From: an uncultured Alistipes sp.
GTDB lineage: Bacteria; Bacteroidota; Bacteroidia; Bacteroidales; Rikenellaceae
Assembly (NCBI GenBank): GCA_900546065.1
Contig: URBK01000001.1
Coordinates: 155,167 to 219,166, forward strand
DNA: 64,000 nucleotides
Reading direction: 5' to 3'
A program made the position numbers and the translations under genes. How positions within the stretch are numbered: the first letter of the stretch is position 1; every line of letters begins with the position of its first letter. Below are positions 60,390-64,000 of this stretch, piece by piece. Below the pieces are notes generated by a model. That model did not search any database and had not been told where the DNA came from. It saw only the letters and a program-made list of their open reading frames with translations.

Positions 60390-61952
60390 ATGCCGGATAC
60401 ACACATTATATCACGCATGCCGCGCGCGAGAGGTCTCGTCTGCATCTCGATTACGATTATCTTCCTTCTTGCCGCCGTACCGAGAGCGGCCGCGGCGAAC
60501 GGGACATACGGGACATACACCCGCCCCGCACGCACCACCATCATGGCCGTGGGCGACTCGATAACACAGGGCGGCACAGGGTTCGAGAGTTACACCGCGC
60601 CGCTGTGGAACATGCTCTACGGTGCGGGCTACGCCTTCGACTTCATCGGCCCCAACAGCTTCGCATGCCGTACGGGCAGCGTCGCCAACTGCGGCTACGG
60701 CGGCCGCACGGCCGAATATCTCGACTCGAAGATTGACAGTCTCTATGCGCGCTATCCGGCCGATGTGGTGCTGCTGCTCGCAGGCCACAACCACTTCGCC
60801 GACGAGAATCCCGTCGACGGCATAGTCACGGCCCAACGCTCCATCATAACCAAGATTCTGGCCCGCAACCCCGAAGCCAAGATCCTCGTGGGCGAGGTCA
60901 TCCCCGCGGGCAAACTTCCCAAATACTCCTATATCCCCGCCCTGAACAGCGCCCTCGAGCGGATGGTGCGGCAACTCGACAACGACAACGTCAAATGGGT
61001 CCCCGCGGCCGAAGGATTCGACTGGCAGCGCCATACCGTAGCCGACAAGGTACACCCCAACCGCGCCGGTGCCGAGATCATCGCCGCAAATTGGATGAAG
61101 GCTCTGCGCACAATACTGCCACGGCCCGCGAACGAATACCACCCCGACGTTGAGTGCTATAAACGTCTGGACAACGGCACGAGCCTCAACCTGCACATAT
61201 TCCGTCCCGAGGGCAAACATCCGCGCGGCGGCCGCGCAGCCATCGTCTACTTCTTTGCCGGAGGGTGGACTTCGGGCTCGCCCCTGCAGTTCTACCGCGA
61301 GTGCGCCACGTATGCCGCAGCGGGTATCGTCGCCATAACGGCCGAATACCGCATAGGCATGGTACACGGCTCATCGCCCGCACAAAGCGTCGAGGATGCA
61401 CGCGACGCCATGGCATGGGTGCGCCGCAACGCCGACACTCTGGGCATAGACCCCGACCGCATAGCTGCCGCGGGCAGCTCCGCAGGCGGACATCTGGCCG
61501 CCGCGCTGGCGACGCTGCCCGGGATGCCGGAGCGGCCCGACCTGCTGCTGTTGTATTATCCCGTTGTGGATACCTCCGACCGCGGGGATTCGTTCGGCGG
61601 CGAGGAGCGCGCCCGCGACCTCTCGCCCATGCAGCACATATCGCACCCGCTGCCGCCGACACTCTTCATCGTCGGAGACAGCGACCCCATAGTCCCCGTC
61701 GCCGTGGCCGAACGGTTCCGCGACCTCACGCGGCAATATGGCGGCTGCTGCGATCTGCACATATTCCGCGGCGGCACCCACCCGTTATTCAACTACCGCC
61801 TCACCCCAGACAGCACATATTACAAGATAGAGCTTCTGACAACAGACTTCCTTCGTCGCCACGGCTACCTCACACGCCGTGCCGCCGCCCGCCTGCGGCA
61901 CGAAACGCAGCTCAGGCTAAAGGCATTGGAGACGAATCACGGAGAGAAATAG
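60390..61952 (+). CDS. Secreted SGNH hydrolase-alpha/beta hydrolase fusion (two-domain esterase)
   Basis: 520 residues. Signal peptide (ISITIIFLLAAVPRAAA; the ATG at 60417 is an alternative start). Domain 1 (about 50-245) is an SGNH/GDSL esterase: VGDSITQGG block I, GYGGRTAEY, LAGHNHF and the catalytic DKVHPNRAG. Domain 2 (about 255-500) is an alpha/beta hydrolase of the esterase-lipase group: FFAGGWTSG in place of HGG, the nucleophile elbow GSSAGGHLAA, Asp in VGDSDPIVP and His in GGTHPLFNY. Both catalytic sets are present. Likely removes acyl groups such as acetate from the glycan. It starts 66 bases after a terminator, so it may have its own promoter. Confidence 0.85.
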   Translation: MPDTHIISRMPRARGLVCISITIIFLLAAVPRAAAANGTYGTYTRPARTTIMAVGDSITQGGTGFESYTAPLWNMLYGAGYAFDFIGPNSFACRTGSVANCGYGGRTAEYLDSKIDSLYARYPADVVLLLAGHNHFADENPVDGIVTAQRSIITKILARNPEAKILVGEVIPAGKLPKYSYIPALNSALERMVRQLDNDNVKWVPAAEGFDWQRHTVADKVHPNRAGAEIIAANWMKALRTILPRPANEYHPDVECYKRLDNGTSLNLHIFRPEGKHPRGGRAAIVYFFAGGWTSGSPLQFYRECATYAAAGIVAITAEYRIGMVHGSSPAQSVEDARDAMAWVRRNADTLGIDPDRIAAAGSSAGGHLAAALATLPGMPERPDLLLLYYPVVDTSDRGDSFGGEERARDLSPMQHISHPLPPTLFIVGDSDPIVPVAVAERFRDLTRQYGGCCDLHIFRGGTHPLFNYRLTPDSTYYKIELLTTDFLRRHGYLTRRAAARLRHETQLRLKALETNHGEK

Positions 61953-62085
61953 GGCCGGAATTATGCAACAAAGGGGGCCATCCCTACGATTGAAAATAGT
62001 CCCGGAGAGATAAAAACGCCACGCACCGGATAAAAATGCCTTGAAATTGGAAATTAATCCTTAAGGATAGACTTAAATAAATACA

Positions 62086-62116
62086 AAAACGGCCTCGGAT
62101 ATTCCGAAGCCGTTTT
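62086..62116. terminator. Bidirectional terminator
   Basis: AAAACGGC (62086-62093) pairs with GCCGTTTT (62109-62116), with inner TCGGA/TCCGA pairing. Lies in the 258-base gap after the esterase gene; I see no gene in 61953-62211. Confidence 0.75.
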
Positions 62117-62211
62117 CGTTTGGGCTTGCGCCCTCGTGCCCCTGACGCATCCTTTCTCGAACTCATTTATGCGGGATTTGGATACGATTTGGGAGATAAG
62201 GCGGGTTATAC

Positions 62212-62370
62212 CTAAGCCTTAATGTCATCAACACGGAAGTCAATGATTACGGCATCGCCCTGTCTCTCAATTTCCACATCTATCCATGTGCCCAAATCAC
62301 ATATACTCTGCATCCAATTATCATATCGAGCAAATTGATAAAATATTTTCACTATTACCCCACCCCGCAT
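62212..62370 (-). CDS. Possible small protein, 52 residues
   Basis: Short frame from ATG 62370 with an amphipathic, aromatic-rich sequence (VKIFYQFARYDNWMQS) and an acidic C-terminus (VIIDFRVDDIKA). Amino-acid composition looks protein-like, but no homologue or ribosome-binding site supports it. It may be the tail of a decayed gene. Confidence 0.3.
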   Translation of the reverse strand: MRGGVIVKIFYQFARYDNWMQSICDLGTWIDVEIERQGDAVIIDFRVDDIKA

Positions 62371-62401
62371 AAAAGTGAAAAGCCCAAGCAGCGACAAAAA
62401 G

Positions 62402-62428
62402 AAAGAGTGCTGAAAAACAGCACTCTTT
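62402..62428. terminator. Bidirectional terminator beside the 62463 lipoprotein gene
   Basis: AAAGAGTGCTG (62402-62412) pairs perfectly with CAGCACTCTTT (62418-62428) around AAAAA; T-rich on both strands. It terminates the leftward lipoprotein gene whose stop is at 62463. Confidence 0.8.
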
Positions 62429-62462
62429 TCACTTCTGTACCAAGATACTAAATCTATCTTTT

Positions 62463-62972
62463 CTATTTGAAACCTTTCACACGCTTGTACCGTTGGTAGG
62501 CATCACCTTCATCATACCATGTTACAATGTCGTTTCCCTCAAATTTAAGGTCAATGTGTACTCCCGACACATACAAGCGACCATTCTCAACTGTGAATTT
62601 GTTCTCGCCGTCTTCTTCGAAGTCTGACATCGAACAGCCTTGTATATATCCATTGGAAAATGCAAAGCCGGTATTAAAAGATATCCCTTCATCATACCAT
62701 TTATCATACCATTCTTCAGTAGGAGAATAGCTGCGTATGGTGGTTGGTGTGAAAACTATCAAGTCTTCAACCTTTTGCCCCTCTTGCCATGTACAGCAAA
62801 CCTCATCATTGTCATCATAGTACAACGAGTTGTCCCAAACACTTCCTATCAAAGCCCATGTTCCCGATACGTTGACGCCGTTAATAACGAGATCGCCTTC
62901 ACCCTCATCTTTCGAGCAGCTGCCGAGAAGCATCACGGCAAATAATGCTGCAAACATAAAACATTGTTTCAT
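62463..62972 (-). CDS. Small lipoprotein, lipocalin-like
   Basis: 169 residues with lipobox LLGSC (Cys19). The sequence after residue 30 has the alternating strand pattern of small calycin/lipocalin-like lipoproteins common in Bacteroidetes (VSGTWALIGSVW, then YDDNDEVCC, FTVENGRLYVSG). Low-GC, AT-rich DNA compared with the genes on its left. No function assigned. Confidence 0.7.
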   Translation of the reverse strand: MKQCFMFAALFAVMLLGSCSKDEGEGDLVINGVNVSGTWALIGSVWDNSLYYDDNDEVCCTWQEGQKVEDLIVFTPTTIRSYSPTEEWYDKWYDEGISFNTGFAFSNGYIQGCSMSDFEEDGENKFTVENGRLYVSGVHIDLKFEGNDIVTWYDEGDAYQRYKRVKGFK

Positions 62973-63046
62973 AATAACATGTGTAATAACTTATACTAAA
63001 AATAAATCAATAACACTCTGCCACACTGAAAATGTGGAAGATCGCG

Positions 63047-64000
63047 TTATTCCGCATTAAAAGTATCGAGCTGATAACCTTTGTCCAAAGCAATCTGCTT
63101 TATCTCATCGGGAATTCGGCTCTTGTTATAATCACCCAAGCGTATTCCACGACCATCATCAACAGGAAGCAGAGCCTCGAAGAGACTTTGGAACGAATCC
63201 ACCGACAGCTTCTCCTGCGTGTGCATGCAGATGCCCCATGGCGTACATTTACCCGTAAAGGTTGTACTTTGCAGATTCGGAAGGCTCCAAAAAAGTCCAT
63301 AGTAATTAGCATCATTTTCACGCAAGACTATACTGTCAATGGTCTCTATGTCGCTTCCATATATCCCGAACATAAAATACACTCCGTTGATTACGGGATA
63401 TGCAGACAGTTCAAGTTCCTTCAAGGCTTTAAGCGGTGCGATAGGACCAAACATTTCAGTAGCGTTGAAATATCCGTCACCCGAAAACGCTATTGCATCG
63501 ATATTCTCCAATGCATCGCAATTCAAGAACATATACGAAAAGTCCGCGGGATCCTCCTCTTCATTGTTGATGGTGAAACGCAGGTCGGGAACATATTTCA
63601 GAGAAGTACAGCCGTCGAATGCGTGCGTAGCCTTTTGCAAGTTGGTCAAGTGCTCTATTCCCTCTATCGAGACTATATCCGTATTGTTTTGGCATCCGTA
63701 TGATATGTCCGTAATCTGTTGAGCCTCCTCTACCGAGATCTCTCCATCTTGGTCTGTATCGAAAGCGCCGACCAAGTATGCCTTGAATGATTCGTCGGGG
63801 ATATTTATAAGTTCAACGCTCGGCTGCTCCTCTTCGGTGTTGTCACCACCATCATCTTCATCACCATTATCGCCGTCGCTGTTGCCATTGTCCCCACCAT
63901 TGTTTTCGGTATTATCGGTATTGCCGTAATCACCTTCGTCATCTTTACCGCAGGCGATGCAGGCAACGCTGACCATAATTATCAAGACGCAACGCAAAAA
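63047..64000 (-). CDS. Surface lipoprotein with EF-hand-like loop and leucine-rich-like repeats (5' end cut)
   Basis: About 318 codons in view; the frame is open to the right window edge, and the first ATG in view (63974-63976) would remove part of the signal, so the true start is probably just outside. Lipoprotein-like N-terminus (VSVACIACGKD), a long Asp/Asn/Glu/Gly linker, an EF-hand-type calcium loop DTDQDGEISVEEA, and then leucine-rich-like repeats (IEHLTNLQKATHAFDGC, LKALKELELSAYPV) as in Bacteroidetes surface LRR proteins. Role unknown; possibly adhesion. Confidence 0.7.
   Translation of the reverse strand, partial: FLRCVLIIMVSVACIACGKDDEGDYGNTDNTENNGGDNGNSDGDNGDEDDGGDNTEEEQPSVELINIPDESFKAYLVGAFDTDQDGEISVEEAQQITDISYGCQNNTDIVSIEGIEHLTNLQKATHAFDGCTSLKYVPDLRFTINNEEEDPADFSYMFLNCDALENIDAIAFSGDGYFNATEMFGPIAPLKALKELELSAYPVINGVYFMFGIYGSDIETIDSIVLRENDANYYGLFWSLPNLQSTTFTGKCTPWGICMHTQEKLSVDSFQSLFEALLPVDDGRGIRLGDYNKSRIPDEIKQIALDKGYQLDTFNAE

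Noticed and set aside
1..64000. CRISPR arrays, rRNA genes and insertion sequences
   Set aside because: No regularly spaced repeat array, no rRNA-like segment and no transposase frame was seen on either strand.

Overview
The window looks like a Bacteroidales chromosome, most likely a GC-rich Rikenellaceae/Alistipes-type host. It carries an integrative conjugative element (ICE) of the Bacteroides Tra type in its left two thirds, next to a polysaccharide-utilisation-like locus on the right. Evidence for the phylum: Bacteroidetes promoters (TAnnTTTG at -7, TTTG near -33), weak Shine-Dalgarno signals, SusC/SusD proteins, Tra proteins of the DUF4133/DUF4134/DUF4138 type, and the folC-lnt pair. Alistipes is an inference from the high GC and codon use of the right part.

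ICE (1 to about 45.48 kb; the left end is outside the window). Region 1-3.84 kb, minus strand: a Toprim protein cut by the window edge, two unassigned proteins and a DUF4099 protein. Region 4.0-8.0 kb is cargo: an M23 peptidase, a corrinoid adenosyltransferase (cobO/btuR type), a Dph6-like ATP pyrophosphatase and an AbiE type IV toxin-antitoxin pair with two strong palindromes at its promoter. Region 8.4-19.9 kb, plus strand, is a maintenance block: small unassigned proteins, a 1657-residue DNA methylase-helicase, ParA, a ribbon-helix-helix partner and ParB. It is separated by hairpin terminators and by long, related 5' leaders. Region 19.9-21.7 kb holds a broken ATP-binding gene and a YhcG-type nuclease. 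Region 21.8-40.3 kb, minus strand, is one long transfer operon: small membrane protein, two DUF4134 proteins, DUF4133, VirB4-like TraG, three secreted proteins, TraJ, TraK, TraL, TraM, TraN, TraO, two interspersed DNA methyltransferases, a lipoprotein, a coiled-coil/helix-hairpin-helix protein and the coupling ATPase MobC. Region 40.5-45.2 kb has a primase-like Toprim protein, a RepA-like ATPase, a DNA-binding HTH protein, an unassigned gene and the tyrosine integrase. I see no relaxase in the window.

Chromosome (about 45.6-64 kb). folC and lnt run leftwards from a textbook promoter that lies in a tandem 88-89 bp repeat carrying promoter-like elements. A DUF2264 gene points left. Diverging from it is a rightward set: SusC-like transporter, SusD-like lipoprotein, an 822-residue lipoprotein with an internal duplication, an FAD-dependent oxidoreductase lipoprotein and, after a terminator, an SGNH plus alpha/beta hydrolase fusion. 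The last 2 kb are AT-rich and carry secreted lipoproteins pointing left.

Most notable: the SusC reading frame is broken by one base at a run of ten G residues inside the signal peptide, and nine G would restore a perfect signal peptide. This is either slipped-strand phase variation of the transporter or a homopolymer error. Also notable are a family of about 195-nt 5' leaders with a covarying hairpin, recurring ACTA/TAGT palindromes at ICE promoters, and a possible second one-base frame break at an A4 run beside the integrase.
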